64,000 nucleotides of DNA from Adiantum capillus-veneris (taxonomy: Eukaryota; Streptophyta; Polypodiopsida; Polypodiales; Pteridaceae), in NCBI GenBank assembly GCA_014529385.2, contig CM043948.1, positions 80,590,760 to 80,654,759 on the forward strand, read 5' to 3'. Both the position numbers and the translations under genes were made by a program. Below the pieces are notes generated by a model. That model saw only the letters and a list, made by a program, of their open reading frames with translations, was not told the DNA's origin and did not search any database. This document shows positions 11,427-21,699 of the stretch, in pieces (within the stretch, counting starts at the first letter, position 1; every line of letters starts with the position of its first letter).

Positions 11427-12741
11427 CACTAGGTTGGTAACCTAGCAGGACATAAAAGTGTCCTTTCAAGGTTTTGAAAAAAACCTCCAAAACCATGGTA
11501 GATCCACTCATTTTGTAAAATCCTTTCATGAGGTTATAGTTCAAGGCCTACTACTCATGGAAAAAATAAGAAACTTGTAAAATTTCTCATCTTTTGGTCA
11601 CACCAAGCCTCCAAAGTTGATGGACCAGTGCATTTTCATCAAAACAGTCATTTCTTACATTTTGTTGCATAAAGATAAGATTAGGGATTTTTGTAGGAGT
11701 TGAGATAAATTCCCTAGTTAACTTCAATGGGTTGGTGATCAGAACATATGATTGCTTCTCACTCACTATTTTTTGTTTTGACAAAATAAATAGGTACAAA
11801 AAAGTTGAATTTTTACCATTCTGCAAACCTATCATCATAGTTTCTATAGCCACGCTCAATATAGATAATATATGCATGTTTTCTTAGTTCCCTATTGTCC
11901 TTTATGTTCATAAGGAGCCATGGAGCATGTCAAAAGAATAATACATCTCTTACCAAGGGGAATCTTGGGGACAAAGATGAAGTGCTAAATACAGCAAACA
12001 TGAAAAAACTGGGTTCAACATTATGAGTTGTAGAATCCCATAGAAACTATATCTAGCCAAATTTGATCCTTATGACTAGATATGGTTACTGCCTACAAAA
12101 TGCATGTAGTTGTCACAAGAAACTAACAATATTGAAAAAGCTATACTTGATATACTAGAATGTTTCGTTTTCTTCTATAATTGAAAAAATCAACCATCAT
12201 TGTTTACTATGCAAAATAGGGTATTAGGTGTCCCAAAACTCAAGGAATATTAGCTTTATGTTACAATATGCGACATAGAAAATCAAAAATGTATTTGGAT
12301 ATCATGAAATCCACCAAAAAAATCACAGAAGAGCTAAAATTGGCTAAAAAACAGGATTTGACAATTTTTGTAATTTGGTCATAACTTACAACTTTGATAT
12401 TTATTTCTCCCTAGAAGCATCATGACATGTTGAGGACTACTAAAGATAGTTCTCTAGCATTATAGACCTCACAAACATGAATTCTAGAGTGGTATAGTTG
12501 CAAAAAGTTGAAAAAAGCCAAAAACAGAACCCGTTTTTTCACACAGTTTAGGTTGTGAAATGTTGTGCAAGGACAAAGTTAAAGATGGAATTGATATTCC
12601 AAAAAAATATCAAGTTTTTTTCAGCTCATGAGACAACTTTCTAGATAGATAGCACCTCAAAATCCATTTTGAAACTCTTGACATAATTCAAGGAAAATGG
12701 TCACTTACAGGACATAAAAGTGTCCCATTACCAACCTATTG
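11427..12741. mobile_element. Non-autonomous terminal-inverted-repeat element flanked by TTAA
   Basis: The left end CACTAGGTTGGTAA and the reverse complement of the right end CAATAGGTTGGTAA match at 13 of 14 bases. TTAA flanks both sides (11423-11426 and 12742-12745). A partly palindromic 17-mer, AGGACATAAAAGTGTCC, sits just inside each end (11447-11463 and 12709-12725) as a subterminal repeat. No transposase is seen in the 1.3 kb. TTAA duplications are typical of piggyBac-type elements and a CACTA start is typical of En/Spm elements, so the class is undecided. It lies between gag and palindrome array B. Confidence 0.5.
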
Positions 12742-12759
12742 TTAAAGGGGACTCAGGGG

Positions 12760-13720
12760 GGCTCAGGACATGTACCGGTAGCATTTCTCATATGAAATTC
12801 ATCAGGAGACATCCTACGCGTAGGATGTCTCAAGGCCATGTTTGGGAACCAAACTCAACATCTCACCTCATACACAGCTTCTATATAGCCTATATATGTT
12901 AGCCATCAAGTTTCATCACATTTGGACAAGAGTTGACCTCATATGCATCAAAAAACAGAAAGTCAGAGCATAGAGGCAATAATGGGTCATAGACCTACCA
13001 AAACTAGTCCAAATCAAACATGAAACTTACACAATATATTCATTAGTACATTGCCAAGCTAACTGTGGGGTCGGATATGAAAATTAATGAAATAGACATC
13101 CTACGAATAAGATGTCTAAATGACCTATTTGACCTCCAACTGGTGTTTTTGAGTTCCAAATGTCTTTATAACACCTCACAAGCTCATGTATCAAATTTCA
13201 AGCCATACCCACCACATTTGGCCCCCAAAACCTCCAAGATGCACTTTTTGAGCCTAAAAACACTACGCGTGCTCTTAACAACACCAATGCTTATCCAAAT
13301 CAAAATCTAAGAGCAGGGCCATGTTCTACATGCTAAGGGCTATCCACAGAACCAAATTGAAGTCATTCTGAGAAAATAGACATCCTACGTGCAGGATGTC
13401 TCCAGTGTCATATTGACCTTCTGTGCAGGAATTGACTTCATGGGAGCCATTTACATGGTATAAGAAGCCTATATATCAAATTTCAATCAATTGAATATCA
13501 TTTGCCACCTGTTTAGGACATCCTACCCAATTTGTGAGCCAAAAGCCTAAATCTGCTCAAAATTGCACTTTTTAATGCCCAAACCAAATTCCAAGTACAT
13601 AGCCATGTTGCACAGGTCAAAGCCCACAAGCCTGTCAAGTTTCACCAAAAATAGAGAAGGTAGACATCCTACGCGTAGGATGTCTACATGATTATTTTTA
13701 AGCCAAAAATCTACAATGGA
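12760..13720 (+). repeat. Palindrome array B
   Basis: Four 24-bp palindromes start at 12807, 13094, 13378 and 13662, with spacings of 287, 284 and 284 bp. The first and last are perfect dyads (AGACATCCTACG plus its reverse complement). The middle two have a few changes near the centre. A half-site TCCTACCCAATTTGTGAG follows at about 13521, matching the half-site in array A. The text between palindromes is also similar (for example 'tatcaaatttcaa'), so this is a diverged tandem repeat of about 285 bp. It is non-coding and lies directly upstream of the 3' ORF. Confidence 0.88.
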
Positions 13721-13857
13721 CACATGCAGGGTTTCCCTAGTTCCTTTTGAGTTCTTATTTCAATTTTCAAGTCATTTGGATAGTCAGAACTCAGTTTATC
13801 AGCTAATATGTAAAAACAAAACGCTAACTTTGGACTACTGAGTGCAACTGGATCCAT

Positions 13858-15072
13858 GGCAGCCACAAAATCACCTGCAAAGAAGAAGAGGATGACTATC
13901 AAGGACTACTTAGAAGAAGTGGAGCCTTTTGTTATCCCAGAGGGAACCCTGAAGCAAGCACTTGGATTCAAGATGACCTACTAGAGACCAATGATTTGAG
14001 AATCTACCAAGGAGTATTTAAAGATCCGGAGGGAAATGCAGTGGAGCTACCCATGATACCTCGAGAGCTCAATGAATTTGTCAAGAGCAAGATGGGGGAC
14101 TACTTGGAGAAATTGGATCTCCACAATTACTTTGAAGCCTTGCCAGCAGGGAATCAGAGGGATTGATGTTAAAAGAGTGTGGGAATTTGTCACCACAATC
14201 AAAGAGGACGGCATAGCCCGAGTTACAGATCTACAAGGCAAGCCTAATACAATGATTTTCATCACAGAGAAGGTGATGGCAACAAAACTTGACATCTCTG
14301 AAAAAGGAGACAGTGTGACAAAGAGGCGAGATGACATTAAGGTCTACTCGGAAAAGAAGAATAACTATACGTTTGAAGATATTGCAAACCCGAAGGTGGC
14401 TATCATTAGCCAACTATACAATCAATACTTCCACATGTGTACCAAGCGGCCACAGAAATACAGGATGCCACCTGGAGCTATTGCCACCACTTTCACCTGG
14501 GCAATGTAGAAGAGCAAACCAAAGGAGATAAACAATGCTGCTTACATCCACGACAATCTTGTGAAGATGGGGACCAAAAATCCCACCTATATTGTGCTTA
14601 GTGAGTTGATAACCAAATTCTTCTATGGAGCATTGCATGCCAAGGGAAACTGGCCTCTACCTCCCTCACAAAATGATTGGCTCAAGCTGAAGGAAGACAA
14701 AGAAGAAGAACCTCCTAAGGCGCCCAGGGTAGCCACAAGGTTGAAGCGCCATTTAGAGACAGTGCTACAAGAGCCGCCAGAGCCAAAGAAGGGAAAGAAA
14801 GAAACCTACAGGTGCCAGTCAAGGAAACAAAGTCACAAAAAGCGGCAAGGCTAGAAAGACTAATGGAAAGTTTCAGAACCGAGAGAGCGCTAAAAGGGGA
14901 TCTGAGCGAGTTATGGAAGCCATCTCTTGAGGCTATGTTTGGATCATCCCGAAGGATTCAAAGGGATTGGTTTGAAGATTATATCAAGAATTTTGAGATC
15001 TTAGATGCTACAGTGGAGAATATCCCAAATATACCGTTTACAGAAGAAGAGGTGGACGAAGTGAGATGGTAG
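13858..15072 (+). pseudogene. 3' accessory ORF of giant element, N-terminal part
   Basis: The start MAATKSPAKKKRMTIKDY at 13858 opens a frame that breaks after about 40 codons. It continues in another frame from 14072 to 14854 with one stop near 14507, and then in a third frame from 14812. The protein has a lysine-rich start and a folded-looking middle (KRVWEFVTTIKEDGIARVTD; later VKMGTKNPTYIVLSELITKF), then charged low-complexity sequence. I do not recognise the family with confidence. Plant-transposon accessory proteins would be the first comparison. Its place between the gag/pol slot and the 3' LTR matches the env-like or additional ORFs of plant gypsy elements, but no signal peptide or membrane segment is visible. 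Confidence 0.5.
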
Positions 15073-15408
15073 CTGCTAGAAGAGCAGGAAGGCCAAGAAA
15101 GAGAAAGGAAAACAAAGGTGGATCTGGATTTCAAGAAGAAGCAACCAACTCCACCATCAAGCCGAGAATCCAGCCCACCACCATCACCACCCCCTCTTAG
15201 TCCTCCCCAAACCCAACAAAAAGAGGAGTTGAACAAACCTGATGGGCAACAAGATTCCAAGGAAGAGAAGAGCAAAGAGGAAGATTAGAAGGCAGAAGTT
15301 GAGCCAAAAGATGAGAAGCCAGATCCAGAAGAAAGAAACTATAGAATATTTCTTGATCTCCTAGCTACTGGGTACTCTCGAGAAGAGGCAGCTAATGCAA
15401 CTTTTGAG
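15073..15408 (+). pseudogene. Proline/acidic linker of 3' accessory ORF
   Basis: The segment continues the frame of 14812-15072 after a stop. It encodes a proline-serine-rich stretch (around 15145-15210) and then E/K-rich sequence, with a second stop near 15288. The composition links the folded N-terminal part to the coiled coil that follows. Confidence 0.4.
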
Positions 15409-16595
15409 TTGTCAAGCACTAGACCCAAGGAATATATGTTGAGCCCTCAGTTAGTGGAGTTGAAGGAAATGGCCACAGATACAATGGATTTAAAGCCACA
15501 AACCAATGATTGGGATGAGGTGATGCAAAAACTCACCGGGCTCAGAGCAAGGTCGATGGCCACTGAGATTGAAATTGATAATCTCAAAACAAATGAAGTT
15601 CATATCAAAGCTGAAGTGGACTCACTGCAAAAACAAGACCAAGAGAACATAGAGAAACAAATCAAGCTGCAAGCCGATCTGGACGTGGCACTGCAAAGAT
15701 GCAAAGAGATGGAAAGACAGAGTCAAGCAGCAGAACAAAAGCTTCAAAGAGCAGAGGAGGAGTACAAGAAAATCAACAAATCAGTGACAGATGCGGAGAA
15801 AGAGAGGGAAAATTTGACACTACAGCTTGCTGATGAGTCCAAAGAGGTTGAAACTTTGAGGAATGCTAAGGAAAAGGCTGAGCTAGAACATGAGGCAAGC
15901 CAAGATGAAGTGATAGAGCTAAAATATCAAATGAAAGTGAAAGATCAGACCATCCAAAGGCTAAGGGCATCTCCGGCCAGAGTCAGAGCTGCTACCTCGA
16001 CTAGCACTGCTTCAGAGAATGATCTATATGAAGAACAGATGAAGGAACTCCAAAAGGAGTTGACACTAGAGAAGAGACAAAGACTGATGCTGGCCAAGGG
16101 CTCCCTAGTAATGCAAAACTGTCTGGAGGATGAGAACAAGGCCATGAAAGATGAGCTAGAAGCCTTGGAAAAGAAGATAGCGAGGAACTAAAGAGATTGC
16201 AAACAGAAAATGAAGACACCAAGAGGAAGCTAGAAGAGGCTAAAAAAGCCAATGCAGATTTGAACGACCTCTTAGTGAACATGGGAGATCAAGCTGAACA
16301 GGAAAAGAAGGCATATCAGAAACAGATAGATGAGCTAAAAGGCCAACAGCAGACTGAAGAGCAACACTTGAGCACATGGCCAGTAGCAATGGAAGGCATT
16401 GACATAGAAAATGTGTCAGATCCAGTGGACACCACTATGCAAGAGGACATCCTTGTGGGACCATCCCAAGAACCCCAGGATTTGACACAAGAAGAAGAAG
16501 AAAATCTACAAAAGGCAATAGAAGCGGCAATAAAAGAGACGGCCAAAGAAGCAATGGAGTGGGAGCAGAGAGTATTTAAGTCTATGACAATTTAG
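15409..16595 (+). pseudogene. Coiled-coil region of 3' accessory ORF
   Basis: Open frames 15409-16191 (260 codons) and 16197-16595 (132 codons) are offset by one frame and together form a continuous coiled coil. Heptad-like spacing of L, I and A among E, K and Q is clear, for example EIDNLKTNEVHIKAEVDSLQ, EAEQ-type blocks and KRKLEEAKKANADLNDLL. The C-terminal end is acidic. Nothing suggests an enzyme. A structural or multimerising role, or a captured host coiled-coil protein, is possible. Generic similarity to myosin tails would be expected from composition alone and is not evidence of origin. Confidence 0.6.
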
Positions 16596-17311
16596 AAGTT
16601 AGATGCCAATATCATTTGGCATGAATGGCTACAACATTCTCTCCCATATACTCTTCTCAAGTATGAAGCCGCTACAATAAACAAACGGATTAAAGAGGAG
16701 CCAATAGTGCCACTATACAAAGCAGATATCTCCAAACCAGAAGGAGTTAAGCTGATTGTGGACCAAATACCCGCAGTATTTGGCCTAAAAGAGTTAGAGA
16801 CAACCTTAGCTTTTTCCCTCTACCAAGGATGCAGACCTGGAAAGCACAAGAGCTGCTGCAGAAAAGCCAACCCACATGGCTCAACTACGCAAAGCTGCCA
16901 GGCTTGAAGGTAGGAGAGAGAATGAGTAAGCAATACATGGTGAAAACCCAAACGGGCACCATTAAATTGTTCACTGGCTCGCCTGACCTCTCTTGCATCA
17001 TGCTCAAAAAAATCTATAAAACCCTTCTGGCGGTTTTTGAAATATTTAAACCTAGACAGGCAACAGACAATATCTTCTTCTTCCAAGACACATATAGATG
17101 TGCATATGATCTGTCTACTCAGCCTTCTCATGAGGTGATACATGTCCTTGATCAGAGAATCATGTTTTTGCCTTCGTATCACCTCCGGGCCTTTGAAGAA
17201 GCCTTCTACACCGGTTTCTTCACCATCAATACAGAAGTATTCGGCCCTACATTACTGGCCCAGCAGGCACGGTATGAGTCTCTTCTGAAGATGCGCGAAA
17301 GCCTCCACTAA
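16596..17311 (+). pseudogene. C-terminal part of 3' accessory ORF
   Basis: After a stop at 16595 the coding character goes on with frame changes (about 16600-16830, then 16829-17311, 160 codons). The last segment looks like a folded globular domain with hydrophobic and aromatic residues (for example FFQDTYRCAYDLSTQPSHEV). It ends shortly before the polypurine tract. No family was recognised. Confidence 0.45.
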
Positions 17312-17350
17312 ATAAGCAGCTCTACTGCCATGTCGGGAACGACATGAACT

Positions 17351-17363
17351 AGGAGGGGGGGAG
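17351..17363 (+). other. Polypurine tract
   Basis: AGGAGGGGGGGAG touches the first base of the 3' LTR. It would prime plus-strand synthesis. Confidence 0.8.
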
Positions 17364-18295
17364 TGTTAGCAGTTGGACACACCCAACGAAGGATAATTGC
17401 CCGCCGGCATGATATTATTTTTTGTAATTATTGCTTAATTGAGAAAAACCGTCATTTCACCTTTGTAAATAGTGGGGCTTGCAGAAGCTTCCGTATTGTA
17501 TCCCATTTTTGACATTTAGACTGAGTGAATGGTTAAATTGGAACATTAGGGTTTGAGATTGTAAGATATTTATACCACTTTTGACCTTAATGCAAAAAAA
17601 CCTTTTGTCATTTTATAAGTTTTGTCTGTGTGAGTTGAGTGTACTCTGTGTATAAGAGAGAGTGAGAGTTTTATCTTGACGCTACGCACGCATCGATGGT
17701 CGGAATCGAGTGCAGAGAAGTGTAGCGTGTTACCCACAAAGAGAGCTACGTGCCAACACCTACATTGCGTGTGTATGATCTAGCTTTGTGAGCTCAATCC
17801 ACGAGCTATATCTGGTGATTCGGTGAGCATACGTTGTCTATTTTTGCATTTCAGCATATCCACGCGTTCGCATTGAGTAGAGCTACACATTAGGCACTTT
17901 AGTTTTTGGAAACGATGACCTGCAAATTTTGACCAGACTCCTACGTGATTTTGCATTGGGTGTTTAGGGTTGGGGTTTTGGTTCATGGACCTTAGGGAGA
18001 GCAACCTATTGGTGTTAATAGGGTTTCCTTCAAGTTCCGTAGTGTTTCGAGAACGTTTGATGGGTATTTGGCTCTTGAAAGCATTGTAGGAAATCTCCTC
18101 TTATATACTCTTGAAGGCTGTAGCTTAGACATTGGGTAGAGACCTCTGTACGAAGTAGTCAAGAGTCGGTCGAGTGTAGGTTGACACCCTATGCTTGCTT
18201 CCACGTGCCTGCGGGTCGAGCTTTGTCCTTAGCTGACAAATCTTGTTAGGTGAGTTCTCGCTGTGCTGACGTCCATCGCGGCGTATCCGCCAACA
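17364..18295 (+). repeat. 3' LTR of giant element
   Basis: The partner of 231-1162, also 932 bp, with TG...CA ends. The half palindrome here is worn (AGACTCCTACGTG, 17935-17947), two bases shorter than in the 5' LTR. The duplicated target aatta follows at 18296. Confidence 0.93.
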
Positions 18296-19111
18296 AATTA
18301 CAATGTACATTCATTGACGTGGTCAAAGAATCTTAAGCAATGAAGAGGACAAGGAGGGGTAGCATGTATGGTTAAGAAAGGATTGGAAGATTTTGTATCA
18401 ATTGTGAAAGATGACAAGTACAAACGTTATGTATGGCTGAAAATTATGACACCAAAAAGAGCACCCATTTTTGTAGTCGGTTGCTACATTCCTCATCATG
18501 ATTCTCCCTTTTATGCTTGCATGGATAGAGATCAGCCATTTTTTTATTTAGAAGAGGACATTGCTAATCTCAAAGGTGAAGGTGATGTTATTGTATTTGG
18601 AGATACAAATGCTTGCACAAAAACATTGCAACATGATACTCAACAATTTGATATGCCATTCATTTCAAGGGAGTTGGAGGAAGTTCACTTGTATGATTGT
18701 TCTTCAATGGATGAGAAAGAGCCGGATCACTATGGAAAGTTACTTTTACACATGTGTAATAGCATGGGTATGCTCATTTTAAATGGTGTATCTTTGTGGA
18801 GTGGAACCAATGGATTTACATGTAGGAGACATAATGGGGATAGTGTGATTGACTATATACTACTCTCCGAAGCTATCATGTATTGCATAAAGAGTTTTAT
18901 GTTTGGCCAATGGACCCCGGAATCTGACCATCACACCTTATGTATTGAAATTTCATGTGGAGAAGCAACTAAGCATGATAATCTCACCCAAAGGAAAGAG
19001 AAATTATCACTATGTATGGATTTCAAATGGGCACCAATGTACATTGAAATGGTTGAGCAAAATTTATGGATGAAGAAGCTTCAATATGATACACCATTGG
19101 AAACTAAATAG
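18296..19111 (+). pseudogene. LINE APE-type endonuclease, C-terminal part
   Basis: The frame open from 18368 encodes 247 residues of an exonuclease-endonuclease-phosphatase domain. The motifs are GGVACMVKKG just upstream of the annotated ATG, VIVFGDTNAC (catalytic GDxNA, about residues 74-83), DYILLS (about 158-163) and PESDHHTLCIE (SDH block). The domain nicks target DNA for LINE insertion. A stop precedes GGVAC and the frame closes at 19111 before the RT. The N-terminal part lies at 1-230, split off by the LTR element. Confidence 0.85.
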
Positions 19112-20083
19112 GAAGCTTTCAAGAAAGTTATTTGTTATTGTGCCGAAGAATGCTTTGCTATAAAGCATCTCCATGGTATCAACAAAGATAGATCACACAA
19201 AAGGTGGTTTGGTAAAGAATGTCAAGATGCTCGAAAGTCCTTGATAAAGCTTGATGAAACTATGGACAAAGACAACTATGAAAGTCATTTGCATACATAC
19301 AAGGCATTGAATCAAAAGAAGAGAAGAAGATGGGAAATAAAGCAACAAGTTTTTCAAGTCCAAAAAAAGGCACATGTATGTAGAAGATTTTGGAGAAACT
19401 TGAGGGACAAGCGGGTTGAGAATTTTGATAACTTGAGTCTTGTGGATATGTACACACATTGTAGGCAATTATATGAGCAAGCAAATGCTAAAAAAATGCC
19501 ATTTTATGGTTCACTCCCATGTATGCCTTCTTTTTTTACTATTGAGGATGTATGTGGTGGGCTTGAAAAGTTGGCCACTCGCAAAGCGGGAGATCTTCAA
19601 GGTATCAAGCCAGAGATGATCAAATGGACGGGAGATTTTACCCATGAGTGGATGTGTGATATGTTCAACCTTGCACTTCAACATGGTATATGATTGGAGT
19701 ACTAATTGGGTTAAGCCTTTTCATAAAGAAATAGATGTAAAGAATGTAAACAACTACCGTCTATAAAGCACCATTGATCATTGGGTTAAATAACTAATTG
19801 GGTTAAACAACTACACTTCAACTGCACCATTGATCATCTTGTCACTCTTAGTGTTCTCATGGAGAAAAGTCAGTTGAAAGGCAAGCGATTGTATTGTTGT
19901 TTTGTGGACTTTAAGAAATCCTTTGATATGATTCCACGTAACAATTTGTGGAGAAGGATGGAAGAACTCCAAGTTCCAAGTGAGTTTATGCTTGCGGTTT
20001 CTCGAATCTATGAGAAGGTGATTTGTCAATTGCGCATGGGAAGAGAAAGATGTAGATTCCGACCTCGGAAGCTATTGAGTTGA
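19112..20083 (+). pseudogene. LINE reverse transcriptase, decayed and truncated
   Basis: The segment 19241-19693 carries a helical linker and the RT entry motif KLATRKAGDLQGIKPEMIKW (KAGD-GI-EMIK). The gap that follows contains VNNYRL, a worn N-Y-R-P block. The frame 19859-20083 carries LYCCFVDFKKSFDMIPRNNL, the RT block with the first catalytic Asp (FVDFKKSFD). The YxDD block is not found because homology ends near 20083. The motif order fits a non-LTR RT, but the clade (RTE, L1 or other) is not decided. Confidence 0.8.
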
Positions 20084-21650
20084 AGCTCGTTCATCGAGGT
20101 GGAAGAGCATTTGAGATGAATGTCCTTAGTCTCCTTCAGTCACTGCAAAATCAAACAACATTGGCATAGTAATTGCATTTTTATAAACACTTAAAAATCA
20201 TATGTAGTTGTAGGCAGACAATTTGATTGGTAACAGAATTTTAAACCATTTGTCAGAAATAAAGATTAAATTTCAATATAATCAAATGCATAAACAGTTG
20301 TAAAGGTAAAAAATTAAACAAGTTTGGGGTCGCTAATTTAACGATTGAAAGGCACTAAAGATCGACTATTAATACCATGGGCAAGCTTCTCAATTTTCTT
20401 TGGTCAATTAAGTTGTTTAATTGCGAGAGCCAAGTATTTTATGTCCGAGGGCTTACTAGAGGCTATACCTAGAAGACCTTGTAGTTAAGCTACGATAAAA
20501 GGAATTGCTCATGAAATCATCGCCTGACTTATTTCCTTTTCTTTGACCCCCCAAAGTCTTTTCATCGTGATTCAATTTTGATGTGTGTGCTTATTTTGTA
20601 TGCCTTGGGTTTTTTGCTTTTCAAGGAAAAGCGCCCACACTGGAAACCTCTAGGGCTCTAGTACCATAAGCGATACATGTGAGTGAAGTACCAAATCAAG
20701 CTGAGATTTCTCTTCCAGCTTAAAATTTTGCATTGTGGCACTTTGATTTTTTTTGTTTGTTTGTTTTCAGCATTTTTATTTTGTAACTTTGGGGTCATAT
20801 AACATTGTTACCCTCCCCAGGCTCATCACATTAATAAACTCCCTTTATAATACTTAAGCTAAAGGTCAATAGGGACTAAGCCCACTAGAAAGCCCTAGTA
20901 CATTTCACACAATGCTGCATAAATCGGATTAAGAACCTAAGTAGCTATTGATTATTAGGAAGGCATTCCCCATGGTATTAAGAGAAGATCTCTAACACCT
21001 AGCTTGGTCAACTAGCTTAGTCGGGCTGCTTGCTTTTTAAACCTAGCAAAGTGATTATGAAAAAAATTACATTGAATTTAATGTTTAATACTAAGAAAAT
21101 GCACTGAATATTATGCTACCAATCACAATTAAAGCAGACAAACATGGATGCAAAAAGATAAGGGGCAATGCTACTAGACAAGAAACACCTGTTTGTGTTG
21201 ATGATCGCGCTTGATTTGAAAAGTGGATGAGAGAAAGATTCCATGAAGGTCCAAATCCTAACCACAGCAACACGTTCCTATACACACGAGGAAACACAAA
21301 GAATACCTCTAGAAGGCACATCACTAGGAAGAAAGAACTTTGCTAATCACTAAACTCTAAAACAGAAACACTCCTATCATACTAATCTTACCTACACTCC
21401 ATCACTCAAGTGATGAGGATCAAAGGTGTTTTATGACATAGGTTTCTGTTTCATTGTACCGGATGTGAATGTGTAGGTCTGTGTCAATGTTTTGACTTTT
21501 ATTGTGCATGCTCGTTTGCTAATTGCTCTTGCTCTTTGCTTTTTTTCTTTTTTGTGAGTATAAGGCTTTATATATACATTCCCTAAGATTGGTGATTGAG
21601 AGGTCAGGGAAAGAAGGGTAAGAGGGAAATAATTCAATAGGCTGACGTGA
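20084..21650. other. Unassigned spacer with minus-strand TATA region
   Basis: No gene is seen. On the minus strand TATATATAAAGCC (around 21565-21580) is a strong TATA box lying about 90 bp beyond a purine run at 21661-21678. This would suit the start of a 3' LTR of a minus-strand element, but no matching second LTR was found in the window. The rest may include LINE 3' sequence. Confidence 0.3.
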
Positions 21651-21699
21651 ATGAAGACTTCCCCCCTTCCTTGGGTAGGTCATACTGTTTGAAATGTGC

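Larger units (their letters stand above)
231..18295 (+). mobile_element. Giant LTR retrotransposon without pol (18.06 kb)
   Basis: Both LTRs are 932 bp, begin TGTTAGCAG and end CAACA. The element is flanked by a perfect 5-bp duplication, aatta (226-230 and 18296-18300). A PBS follows the 5' LTR and a purine tract precedes the 3' LTR. Inside are, in order, palindrome array A, an ORF upstream of gag, an AT-rich tandem-repeat block, a decayed gag, a terminal-inverted-repeat element, palindrome array B and a long decayed coiled-coil ORF. I see no DGG/DSG protease, no YxDD reverse transcriptase and no D,D35E integrase anywhere in it. An ORF before gag and a very long body recall Ogre/Tat-type gypsy elements, and lack of pol recalls LARD elements. 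Both comparisons are inference. Mobility would need enzymes supplied in trans. Confidence 0.92.

Noticed and set aside
231-18295. An endogenous pararetrovirus or an env-bearing retrovirus
   Set aside because: LTRs, target duplication and PBS show an LTR retrotransposon. No movement protein, no membrane segment and no signal peptide were found.
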